Below, in pieces: positions 10,982-18,072 of a DNA stretch of 30,122 nt. A program made the position numbers and the translations under genes. The notes below the pieces were generated by a model. That model was not told the origin of the DNA, searched no databases, and saw only the letters and a list, made by a program, of their open reading frames with translations. This DNA comes from Pistricoccus aurantiacus. Lineage in GTDB: Bacteria; Pseudomonadota; Gammaproteobacteria; Pseudomonadales; Halomonadaceae. Position 1 is the first letter of the stretch. Each line of letters begins with the position of its first letter. The DNA is taken from assembly GCF_042682565.1 (NCBI RefSeq), contig NZ_JBHUIC010000026.1. One strand, 5' to 3'.

Positions 10982-12127
10982 TCAGCGGCGTGCCTGCATC
11001 AGCGCAATGAAGCGGTCGAACAGCGGCAGCACGTCGCAGGGGCCCGGGCTGGCTTCCGGGTGTCCCTGGAAGCTGAAGGCCGGGCCGTCGGTGCGCTCGA
11101 TGCCTTGCAGGGTGCCATCGAACAGGGAGCGATGGGTGACACGCAGGGTGTCCGGCAAACCCTCTCCGCTGGCGGCGAAGCCGTGATTCTGGCTGGTGAT
11201 CAATACCTGGCCGCTATCGAGATCCTGCACCGGGTGATTGGCGCCGTGATGGCCGTGATTCATCTTGACGGTGCTGGCGCCGCTGGCCAAGGCCAATAGC
11301 TGATGTCCCAGGCAGATGCCGAACAGCGGAATGTCGGTCTTCAGGAAGGCCTGAATCGCCTCGATGGCGTAATCGCAGGGTTCCGGATCGCCGGGGCCGT
11401 TGGACAGGAAGATACCGTCCGGATTCATGGCCAGCACATCGGCCGCCGGGGTCTGAGCCGGCACCACGGTCAGGCGGCAGCCTCGGCTCGCCAGCAGACG
11501 CAGAATGTTGTACTTGGTGCCGAAGTCATAGGCCACCACATGAAAGAGCCGCTCGCTTTCGCGCATATCCGTATAGCCCTGGCCCAGCCGCCAGGCGCCT
11601 TCGTGCCATTCGTAAGGCTCGCTGCAGGTGACCTCCTTGGCCAGGTCCATGCCCTTGAGCCCTGGAAACTCACGAGCCGCCGCCAGGGCGCGCTCCACCG
11701 CGTCTTCTCCGTGGGCCTCGCCCCCCGCCAGAATCGCGCCGTTCTGCGCGCCCTTCTCCCGCAGCAGGCGCGTCAGGCGGCGAGTATCGATCTCGGCGAT
11801 GCCCAATACGCCGTTTTCCTCGAGATAGGCATCCAGGGATTGCTCGCTTCGAAAGTTGCTGGCCATCAGGGAAAGCTCGCGGATCACCAGCCCCGCGGCC
11901 TGGATGCGACTGGACTCCATGTCCTCGCGATTGACGCCGGTATTGCCGATATGCGGATAGGTCAGGGTGACGATCTGGCGGGAATAGGAAGGGTCGGTGA
12001 GAATTTCCTGGTAACCGGTCATGGCGGTATTGAATACCACCTCTCCGCTGGTCTGGCCTTCAGCCCCGATGGCAACACCGTGGAACACGCTGCCATCTTC
12101 CAGGGCTAATATCGCGGGTTTTTGCAA
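10982..12127 (-). CDS. carA: Carbamoyl-phosphate synthase, small subunit (TTG start)
   Basis: CarA is the glutamine amidotransferase subunit that hydrolyses glutamine and passes ammonia to CarB. The 381-residue protein has the N-terminal CPSase domain (ALEDGSVFHG, FNTAMTGYQEILTDPSY) and a C-terminal class I GATase domain. The nucleophile Cys is in GICLGHQLLAL, and the His/Glu pair is in QGHPEASPGP. Translation appears to start at TTG (12127): GGAGGAAGG lies 4-5 nt upstream and no ATG fits. E. coli carA is also known to start with UUG, so the rare start may be a conserved brake on expression. The 304-nt upstream region carries a terminator-like hairpin. Confidence 0.96.
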   Translation of the reverse strand: MQKPAILALEDGSVFHGVAIGAEGQTSGEVVFNTAMTGYQEILTDPSYSRQIVTLTYPHIGNTGVNREDMESSRIQAAGLVIRELSLMASNFRSEQSLDAYLEENGVLGIAEIDTRRLTRLLREKGAQNGAILAGGEAHGEDAVERALAAAREFPGLKGMDLAKEVTCSEPYEWHEGAWRLGQGYTDMRESERLFHVVAYDFGTKYNILRLLASRGCRLTVVPAQTPAADVLAMNPDGIFLSNGPGDPEPCDYAIEAIQAFLKTDIPLFGICLGHQLLALASGASTVKMNHGHHGANHPVQDLDSGQVLITSQNHGFAASGEGLPDTLRVTHRSLFDGTLQGIERTDGPAFSFQGHPEASPGPCDVLPLFDRFIALMQARR

Positions 12128-12431
12128 CGCACCTTCCTCCCATGCTGGCGAGAAGCCTCGCGGTACGAGACTCCCCGACTCCGACTGATTCGATAGTTTG
12201 ACCGGCTCTTGCGTGAAATCCGTCGCTTGCGCAAAACCGCAGGCCGTAAAAAAGCGGGACGAATCCGATGGCGACCGGTTTCATCCCGCTTGTCGATTCT
12301 TTGCTCTTGGGCCTTTTTATGCCTAGGCCGTTTCAACAAGCGCTAAACTCGATGCCTACACGAGCGCCCGGCCAAAATTTTTGCAATGCTACAGGATACC
12401 CGTGATCTTCGCCAGCCCGGGCGACATCTTC
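12128..12431. other. carA upstream region, no gene seen
   Basis: These 304 nt between the dapB stop and the carA start hold no supportable gene. They contain a strong minus-strand terminator-like hairpin (12252-12291). A smaller hairpin, GGCCT/AGGCC, lies nearer dapB at about 12313-12332. The strong carA ribosome-binding site lies at the left end. The only open frames run through the terminator or across the carA start in a different frame and have no family resemblance. If the hairpin ends the dapB transcript, the carA promoter must lie in 12128-12251, where I see no good -35/-10 pair. Confidence 0.6.
12252..12291 (-). terminator. Intrinsic terminator downstream of dapB, or carA attenuator
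   Basis: AAGCGGGATGAA and TTCGTCCCGCTT form a 12-bp stem with a single mismatch, and the minus strand continues TTTTTT. That is a strong intrinsic terminator. It lies about 140 nt beyond the dapB stop and 125 nt before the carA start, so it either ends dapB mRNA or acts as an attenuator in a long carA leader. Confidence 0.75.
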
Positions 12432-13250
12432 TCAATTAAATCCCAAGACATCCTGCATGGCGTAACGCCCGGCGGGCTTGTCCACCACCCAGCGCGCGGC
12501 GCGCACGGCGCCCCGGGCAAAGGTCATGCGGCTCGAAGCCTTATGGGTGATTTCGATGCGCTCGCCTTCGGTGGCGAACATTACCGTATGCTCGCCGACG
12601 ATATCCCCGGCACGCAGCGTGGCGAAGCCGATCTCCTTGGCCTCCCGCGGCCCGCACTGCCCGACTCGTTCGAAGACGCCATGCGTCTTGAGATCACGCC
12701 CCAGGCTGTCGGCGATCACCTCCCCCATCTTCAGCGCCGTGCCGGAAGGCGCGTCTACCTTGTGACGATGATGCGCCTCGATCACTTCGATATCGTAGCC
12801 TTCGTCTCCCAGGGCCTTCGCGGCGGTTTCCAGCAGCTTGAAGGTCAGATTCACGCCGACGCTCATATTGGGAGCGAACATGAAAGGCAGCTTCTCCTGA
12901 TACTCGTCAAGCTTGGCGAGTTCTTCATCGTTCAGGCCGGTGGTACCGATCACCATGCGCTTGCCGTGTTCGGCGCAGAAAGCCAGGTTGGCCAAGGTGA
13001 CTCGGGGCGCGGTGAAATCGATCAGCACGTCGAAATCCCCCTCCGCCGCCTCCAGGGAATCCACCGCTGAAACGCCAAGCCGGCCCAGCCCCGCCAGCTC
13101 GCCGATATCCGCTCCGACAAGAGAGCTACCCGGCTCGACGATACCGGCGCCCAATACGGCGCCGGCGTCTTGCTCCACGGCGGCAACCAGGGTACGACCC
13201 ATGCGACCGGCGACACCGACAATAGCGATACGGGGGACGGTTGCGGACAT
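12432..13250 (-). CDS. dapB: 4-hydroxy-tetrahydrodipicolinate reductase
   Basis: DapB reduces the DapA product to tetrahydrodipicolinate with NAD(P)H, on the path to lysine and meso-diaminopimelate for peptidoglycan. The 272-residue product has the nucleotide-binding loop VGVAGRMGR near the N-terminus. The catalytic/substrate segment is EAHHRHKVDAPSGTA, and IGTTGLNDEE lies between them. The start at 13250 is supported by AGGAGT 5-6 nt upstream; the frame is open further upstream without family similarity. A TATACT at 13292-13297 (minus) could be its -10, but it may also be read through from the EamA gene, whose stop lies 55 nt upstream. dapB-carA-carB is the pseudomonad order. Confidence 0.96.
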   Translation of the reverse strand: MSATVPRIAIVGVAGRMGRTLVAAVEQDAGAVLGAGIVEPGSSLVGADIGELAGLGRLGVSAVDSLEAAEGDFDVLIDFTAPRVTLANLAFCAEHGKRMVIGTTGLNDEELAKLDEYQEKLPFMFAPNMSVGVNLTFKLLETAAKALGDEGYDIEVIEAHHRHKVDAPSGTALKMGEVIADSLGRDLKTHGVFERVGQCGPREAKEIGFATLRAGDIVGEHTVMFATEGERIEITHKASSRMTFARGAVRAARWVVDKPAGRYAMQDVLGFN

Positions 13251-13305
13251 GTGGACTCCTGAATCAGGCGAGTAAAGGATAAGTGACGCAGAGTATAATA
13301 AAGCC

Positions 13306-14214
13306 CTATACCGTGGCGCTGCCACGCTTCAACAATAGTACGATCGCGACTATCACCAGCAAACTTCCCGGCAACCACGCCCAGCCAATCTGCCGGGGCG
13401 CTTGCCAGAACAGCAACAGCATGGAAACGAAGGGTATCAGATAGCTGTAGGCGGTGACCGCCCCCGGGGACAGCTCGTTGGTGGCGCGCTGCTGCAGCCA
13501 GAAGGTCATGGCGCTGGAAAAAAGCCCGAGGTAAATTAGCAGCAGCGCGTCCAGCGCGGTCATGTGCCGCAGACTCGACATTGGCTCCAGCATAAGCCCA
13601 ACGAAGCCGATCAGCAGGCTACCGATGGCCAGGCTCCAGAAAGTGCGCACCGCCGGCGACGGGGAAAGCAGTCGGATCATCAGCCCCCACTTGCTCAGCA
13701 CCGGATACAGCGCCGAGGAGACACAACCGAGAAAGAACACCGCTTCGCCAAGACCGAACCGCAGCCCCTGGCCGCTGTCTCGCCCTTCCGCCCAGGCCAG
13801 TCCCAGGGCGCCTCCCGCTCCCAGCGCCAGGATGCCCGGCAGACGCCAGGCCAGCCGCTCGACCCGAGCGATAAGCCCCAGGCAATAGGCCAGCAGCGGC
13901 ACGCTGACGAACAGGGTCGCCATGGAAAGCGCCGTGGCCCGGTGCGCCGCCCAGAACATGGCGCCAAAAAACCCCGCCAGGCACAGCCCCATCACCGCGT
14001 AGAGCACAAGCGCCGCAGGACTTGGCCGCCAATCCGGGGCGCGGCGCGCCAGGCCATACAGCGCCAGCGCGGCGATCGCGAAGCGCAGCGCCGTGAGCAA
14101 GAGCGGCGGCAGCTCACTGATCCAGCCCACCACCGGAAACGACAAGCCCACCAGCAACGCCCACAGGAGCATGCCCAGGTGGGCGCTGGCGACGGGGGAA
14201 GACCCGAGGGTCAA
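13306..14214 (-). CDS. EamA/DMT-family transporter
   Basis: This is an integral inner-membrane protein of about 300 residues with ten predicted transmembrane helices in two halves, the architecture of EamA (drug/metabolite) transporters. Family-like segments include ALRFAIAALALYG in the first half. In the second half are IYLGLFSSAMTFWLQQRA and a stretch ending LSPGAVTAYSYLIPFVSM, the usual helices 9-10. Members export amino acids, amines or nucleotides; the substrate cannot be read from the sequence. The start is uncertain. A TTG at 14214 overlaps the stop of the upstream dehydrogenase (TTGA) and keeps helix 1 whole; an ATG at 14172 gives 288 residues. The tight overlap suggests a functional link with the dehydrogenase. 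Confidence 0.8.
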   Translation of the reverse strand: MTLGSSPVASAHLGMLLWALLVGLSFPVVGWISELPPLLLTALRFAIAALALYGLARRAPDWRPSPAALVLYAVMGLCLAGFFGAMFWAAHRATALSMATLFVSVPLLAYCLGLIARVERLAWRLPGILALGAGGALGLAWAEGRDSGQGLRFGLGEAVFFLGCVSSALYPVLSKWGLMIRLLSPSPAVRTFWSLAIGSLLIGFVGLMLEPMSSLRHMTALDALLLIYLGLFSSAMTFWLQQRATNELSPGAVTAYSYLIPFVSMLLLFWQAPRQIGWAWLPGSLLVIVAIVLLLKRGSATV

Positions 14215-15452
14215 AAGCGGTCCGCGCGAAACGGCTGCATGTCCACGTCCGGCGTCTGACCGTCCATCATCTCGCTGAGCAGCCGTCCGGTGACCGGCCC
14301 CAGGGTAAAGCCCTGATGCCCGTGACCAAAGGCGAACCACAACCCCTTGTGACCCGGGGCCGGACCGATCACCGGCTTCATGTCCGGCATACAGGGGCGC
14401 GCACCTTTCCAAGGCTCTGGATCGAGCCGCTCGCCCAAGGGGAAAATCTTCCTGGCTTCTATCTCGGCGGCATCGAGCTGAGCGCTACTGGGCGGCGCGT
14501 CCAAACGATCGATTTCCGCCCCGGTGGTCAGGCGGATTCCCCGACGCATCGGCGTCAGCAGGTAGCCGGTTTCATAGTCCATCAGCCAGTTGTTGAGCCG
14601 AGCGCCTTCCTGAGTGGCGTAGTGCATATGGTAGCCCCGCAGGGGAAACATCGGCAGCCGGTAATCCAGCTGTTCGAGCCAGTTGGCGGACCAGGGACCC
14701 AGAGCGACCACCAGCTCCTCCGCCTCCAGGTTGCCCTTGCTGGTGAAGACGTTCCAGCTGGCTTGAGTATGAGTGAAGCTCTTGGCCTCCGCCTGCTCGA
14801 TGCGCCCGCCGAGCTTCTCGAACGCTCGAGCGTAGGCCTGCACCAGGGCGCCAGGGTCCGTTACCGCCCAGGCGTTGGTCCAGTGAATGGCGCCCTTCAA
14901 TGCATCGGACAGGTGCGGCACCTTGGCTTGCAGCGCGGAACGATCCAGCGCCTGATACTTCACGCCGAAGCGCTCCTGCATGTCTCGCGCGTTGGCGCAC
15001 TGCTCGTCGAAGACCTTGGAAGTGCGAAAGGCATCGAACCAGCCGCGTTTCTTGACCAGCGCCCCGGCACCCGCCGCCTTGATCATCGCCGCGTGCTCAT
15101 CGGTGCAGCGCATGATCAGCGAAGCGTATTCCGGCACGATACGCGCATACTGCTTGGGCGAGGAATGACGCCAATATTGCAGCAGCGGGCCAGCGGTCTT
15201 CAGCATGGCTCCCAGGCGATAGCGAACGTCGATGCTGCGATTGGGCAATACCCGCCACAGGGTAGCGAGATCACGGGGAAAGGGATGCGGCTGCACCGCC
15301 TCGCGTTGAATCAGCCCAGCGTTACCATAGGAGGTTTCCCGCCCCGGCGGCTCGCGGTCCACCAGGACCACCGAGCGCCCACGACGAGCAAGATGATACG
15401 CCACACAGACTCCGACCATGCCGGCACCCAGAACGATGGTTTCCCGTGACAT
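14211..15452 (-). CDS. FAD-dependent D-amino-acid dehydrogenase-like oxidoreductase (DAO family)
   Basis: This 413-residue flavoprotein belongs to the DAO superfamily and resembles the small-subunit (DadA-like) D-amino-acid dehydrogenases. The FAD-binding Rossmann motif VLGAGMVGVCVAYHLARRG (GxGxxG at residues 9-14) is followed by the acidic end of strand 2, VLVDRE. Family segments further on are SYGNAGLI, ALGPWSANWLEQL, FPLRGYHMHY and, near the C-terminus, WFAFGHGHQGFTLGP. No signal peptide is seen, so it is probably cytoplasmic or peripheral at the membrane. AAGGAG precedes the ATG. It is divergent from an OCD-like reductase and overlaps an EamA transporter. It could instead oxidise D-proline, D-hydroxyproline or an N-methyl amino acid; the substrate is not decided. 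Confidence 0.85.
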   Translation of the reverse strand: MSRETIVLGAGMVGVCVAYHLARRGRSVVLVDREPPGRETSYGNAGLIQREAVQPHPFPRDLATLWRVLPNRSIDVRYRLGAMLKTAGPLLQYWRHSSPKQYARIVPEYASLIMRCTDEHAAMIKAAGAGALVKKRGWFDAFRTSKVFDEQCANARDMQERFGVKYQALDRSALQAKVPHLSDALKGAIHWTNAWAVTDPGALVQAYARAFEKLGGRIEQAEAKSFTHTQASWNVFTSKGNLEAEELVVALGPWSANWLEQLDYRLPMFPLRGYHMHYATQEGARLNNWLMDYETGYLLTPMRRGIRLTTGAEIDRLDAPPSSAQLDAAEIEARKIFPLGERLDPEPWKGARPCMPDMKPVIGPAPGHKGLWFAFGHGHQGFTLGPVTGRLLSEMMDGQTPDVDMQPFRADRF

Positions 15453-15586
15453 CCCTGCTCCTTGTTAAGAGTCGAGCCGCTGCATGAGGTAACAAAAGGT
15501 TCTACAGTTTAAAGCATTTATATTACTAGTGGCCAAAGCTCATGCTCACGCACACCAGAAACATGCTAATTAAAAGAGGGTCCGCC
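15453..15586. promoter_or_regulatory. Divergent promoter region of the amino-acid cassette
   Basis: The 134 nt between the divergent dehydrogenase and reductase genes must carry both promoters. The centre (about 15490-15530) is conspicuously AT-rich relative to its surroundings, with TATATT (plus, 15519-15524) and TATAAA on the minus strand nearly on top of each other as candidate -10 boxes. No convincing -35 or operator is visible, and no regulator gene lies in the cassette. Confidence 0.45.
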
Positions 15587-16519
15587 ATGCAGCTGATCAG
15601 CGCAGAAGAGGTTGCCGCCGCCCTGGCCTGGGATTCCTTGATCGAACGCATGGCGCAGGCCTTTCGCGAAGGCGTCGAGGCACCGCCGCGTCACCATCAC
15701 CCCATGCAGCGCGTCGATGGCGAGGCCACCATGCTGATCATGCCCGCCTGGCAGCGCGAGGGTTATATCGGCGTGAAGATGGTCAATGTCTTTCCGCAAA
15801 ATGCCGAACAAGGCCTGCCGGCGATCTCCGGCGTCTATCTGCTCTGCGAGGGCGACCACGGTCGGCCTCTGGCCTGTATCGACGGCGGCGAACTCACCCG
15901 CCGACGTACTGCCGCCGCCTCCGCCCTGGCGGCCCGGGAGCTGGCCAGGAAAGAGGCAGAATCCCTCTTGCTCGTCGCCACCGGCAAGCTGGCGCCGATG
16001 CTAATCGAAGCCCATGCCAGCGTGCGTCCGATCAAGCAAGTTCGAATCTGGGGGCGCAATCCCGACAAGGCCAGGCACCTTGCAAAAGCATACGCGGAGC
16101 GTTTCGACTGCGCCGCGGTCGACGATCTTAAAGCTGCCGTCGGCAAGGCGGATATCGTCAGCTGCGCGACGCTATCCACGCGACCTATCGTTCAAGGCGC
16201 CTGGCTAAAGCCGGGCACTCACCTGGACCTGGTGGGCGCCTTTCGCCCCGACATGCGCGAAAGCGACGGCGAGTGCTTTTCCCGCAGCGAGGTGTTCGTG
16301 GATACTCATGCCGGGGCCCGAGGCGAAGCCGGCGACCTGCTGCAGGCCGTCGAGGAAGGCGCCTGCACCTTCGATGCCATTCGCGCCGATCTCGCCGAGC
16401 TCTTGCGCGGCGACAGGCCCGGGCGCAGCGACGCCTCGGCCATCACTCTGTTCAAGTCCGTAGGGGCGTCTCTGGAAGACCTGGTCGCCGCCATCGAAGT
16501 CTGGGAAAGGAGCGCCTGA
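15587..16519 (+). CDS. Ornithine cyclodeaminase/mu-crystallin family protein, probable imine (ketimine) reductase
   Basis: This 310-residue protein belongs to the OCD/mu-crystallin family, whose members include ornithine cyclodeaminase, alanine dehydrogenase and delta-1-pyrroline-2-carboxylate reductase. Visible features are GVKMVNVFPQN with Lys64, LTRRRTAAASALAA (residues 103-116), the dinucleotide-binding turn ATGKLA (131-136), and HASVRPIKQVRIWGRNPDKA. A late LVGAFRPDMRESD motif resembles the imine-reductase branch more than true ornithine cyclodeaminases. The first glycine of the binding turn is alanine (Ala131). The ATG at 15587 has AGAGGG upstream; the longer open frame lacks a ribosome-binding site. 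It shares one base with the next gene (TGATG) and so is translationally coupled to an antiporter. Confidence 0.85.
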   Translation: MQLISAEEVAAALAWDSLIERMAQAFREGVEAPPRHHHPMQRVDGEATMLIMPAWQREGYIGVKMVNVFPQNAEQGLPAISGVYLLCEGDHGRPLACIDGGELTRRRTAAASALAARELARKEAESLLLVATGKLAPMLIEAHASVRPIKQVRIWGRNPDKARHLAKAYAERFDCAAVDDLKAAVGKADIVSCATLSTRPIVQGAWLKPGTHLDLVGAFRPDMRESDGECFSRSEVFVDTHAGARGEAGDLLQAVEEGACTFDAIRADLAELLRGDRPGRSDASAITLFKSVGASLEDLVAAIEVWERSA

Positions 16520-18072
16520 TGGACGCCTTGATTTCACTTATCCCGCCTCTGACCGCCGTGCTGGTGGCTCTGACCACCCGACGAGTCAACCTGTCGCTGT
16601 TCATGGGTATCTGGATCGGCGGCTGGCTGGTCACCGGCGACCCGATCTCCGCCATCGGCCAGACCTTCGACTGGTTCGCCGAGGTGATGACCGACGAATG
16701 GAACGCGCGCTTTCTAGTGCTGACCTCCCTGCTGGGGGCCGGCGCGGCCTTCATGTACAAGATCGGCGGCTCCCACGCGGTGGCCCGCTGGCTGGGAAGC
16801 AGAGTTTCCACCTCGAAAGGCTCCCTGCTGCTGACCTGGGCGCTGGGCATGCTGATCTTCTTCAACGACTACGTGAACTCGGTCATCGTCGGCAACGCCT
16901 CCCGGGACGTCACCGCCCGCCAGCGAGTGTCCCGGGAGAAGCTCGCCTGGGTGCTGGATTCCACCTCCGCCCCCATGGCCACACTGGGGCCGGTGTCCGA
17001 CTGGATCGGTTACCAGGTGTCGCTGATCGCCGCCGCCTTCGTCTCCATCAGCCTGACCACGGAGAAACCCTACTGGGTCTTCCTGCAGTCGATTCCCTGG
17101 AATTTCTACGCGCTGCTGTGTCTCGCCTCGATCCCCATGATCGTGCTGCTGGGGGACTTCGGGCCCATGGGCAAGGCGGAGCGCCGCGCCAGGGAAAGCG
17201 GTGACCTGGTCGCTCCGGGAGACACGCCGCTGCTCAGCGTGGAGGGCGAGCTGGGCGAGCCGCATACCGACGAGGGCCGCCTCTGGCACTTCCTGCTGCC
17301 GCTGGTGGCATTGATCGGCGTGAGCGGCTGGGCGCTGTGGTATACCGGCGGCGGCATGCAGGAGGGCAAGTCGCTGATGGACGCCCTCGCCGATACGGAC
17401 GTGGCGGTATCACTGAGCTGGGCAGCCTTCGCCATGACCCTGACCGGCCTGATCATCGCCCTGACCCAGCGCATGTCTCTGGCGGATTGCGAGCATACGC
17501 TGCTGTCGGGATTTCGCATCATGCTGCCGGCGCTGGTGATCATCGTGCTCGCCTGGACCATCGGCACCGTCACGGATGCCATGAACGCCGGGGAGCATAT
17601 CATCGAGGCCACCGAAAGCTGGCTATCCCCCGCCCTGCTGCCGATTCTCATCTTCGCCATCGCCATGCTGATCTCCTTCGCCACCGGCAGCTCCTGGGGC
17701 ACCATGGCGATCCTCACCCCCATCGGCGTGCCCCTGGCCTACACCATGGGTGATATCGTGCTGGTACAGGTCGCCATCGGCGCGATCTTCTCCGGCGCCA
17801 TCTTCGGCGACCACTGCTCGCCGATCTCCGATACCACGGTGATGTCCTCGATCTTCGCCGGCTCCGATCATATCGCCCACGTGCGTACCCAGATTCCCTA
17901 CGCGATAGTGCCCGCTTCCATCGCCGGGGCGCTGTACCTGCTGAGTATTCTGATCGAGTCGCCCTATCTGCTGCTGGGCATCGGCGCGCTGCTTCAGCTG
18001 ATCGTCATCTGGGGGCTGGCTCGAGTCAGTAACAGGACCAGAGAGCATCAATACGCGAGCGACGAATCATGA
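16519..18072 (+). CDS. NhaC-family Na+/H+ antiporter-like transporter
   Basis: This 517-residue polytopic membrane protein has about 11-12 hydrophobic helices. The signature segments are those of the NhaC antiporter family: FFNDYVNSVIVGNASRD and STSAPMATLGPVSDWIGYQ in the first half. In the second half are SFATGSSWGTMAILTPIGVPL and IFGDHCSPISDTTVMSS. Family members exchange Na+ for H+ or for organic substrates such as malate/lactate or amino acids. AAAGGAG lies directly ahead of the ATG, which overlaps the reductase stop by one base. Its position in an amino-acid cassette suggests that it may import or exchange an amino acid rather than serve pH homeostasis (inference). Confidence 0.88.
   Translation: MDALISLIPPLTAVLVALTTRRVNLSLFMGIWIGGWLVTGDPISAIGQTFDWFAEVMTDEWNARFLVLTSLLGAGAAFMYKIGGSHAVARWLGSRVSTSKGSLLLTWALGMLIFFNDYVNSVIVGNASRDVTARQRVSREKLAWVLDSTSAPMATLGPVSDWIGYQVSLIAAAFVSISLTTEKPYWVFLQSIPWNFYALLCLASIPMIVLLGDFGPMGKAERRARESGDLVAPGDTPLLSVEGELGEPHTDEGRLWHFLLPLVALIGVSGWALWYTGGGMQEGKSLMDALADTDVAVSLSWAAFAMTLTGLIIALTQRMSLADCEHTLLSGFRIMLPALVIIVLAWTIGTVTDAMNAGEHIIEATESWLSPALLPILIFAIAMLISFATGSSWGTMAILTPIGVPLAYTMGDIVLVQVAIGAIFSGAIFGDHCSPISDTTVMSSIFAGSDHIAHVRTQIPYAIVPASIAGALYLLSILIESPYLLLGIGALLQLIVIWGLARVSNRTREHQYASDES

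Noticed and set aside
12060..12284. A 74-codon minus-strand frame running from the terminator across the carA start.
   Set aside because: It is in a different frame from carA, passes through the hairpin, has no ribosome-binding site and shows no family resemblance.
12389..12427. A 12-codon reading frame (ATG to TAG, minus) just after dapB that could be a carA leader peptide.
   Set aside because: It has only a weak ribosome-binding site, no run of codons for arginine or another sensed amino acid, and it ends about 100 nt before the hairpin, too far for classic attenuation.
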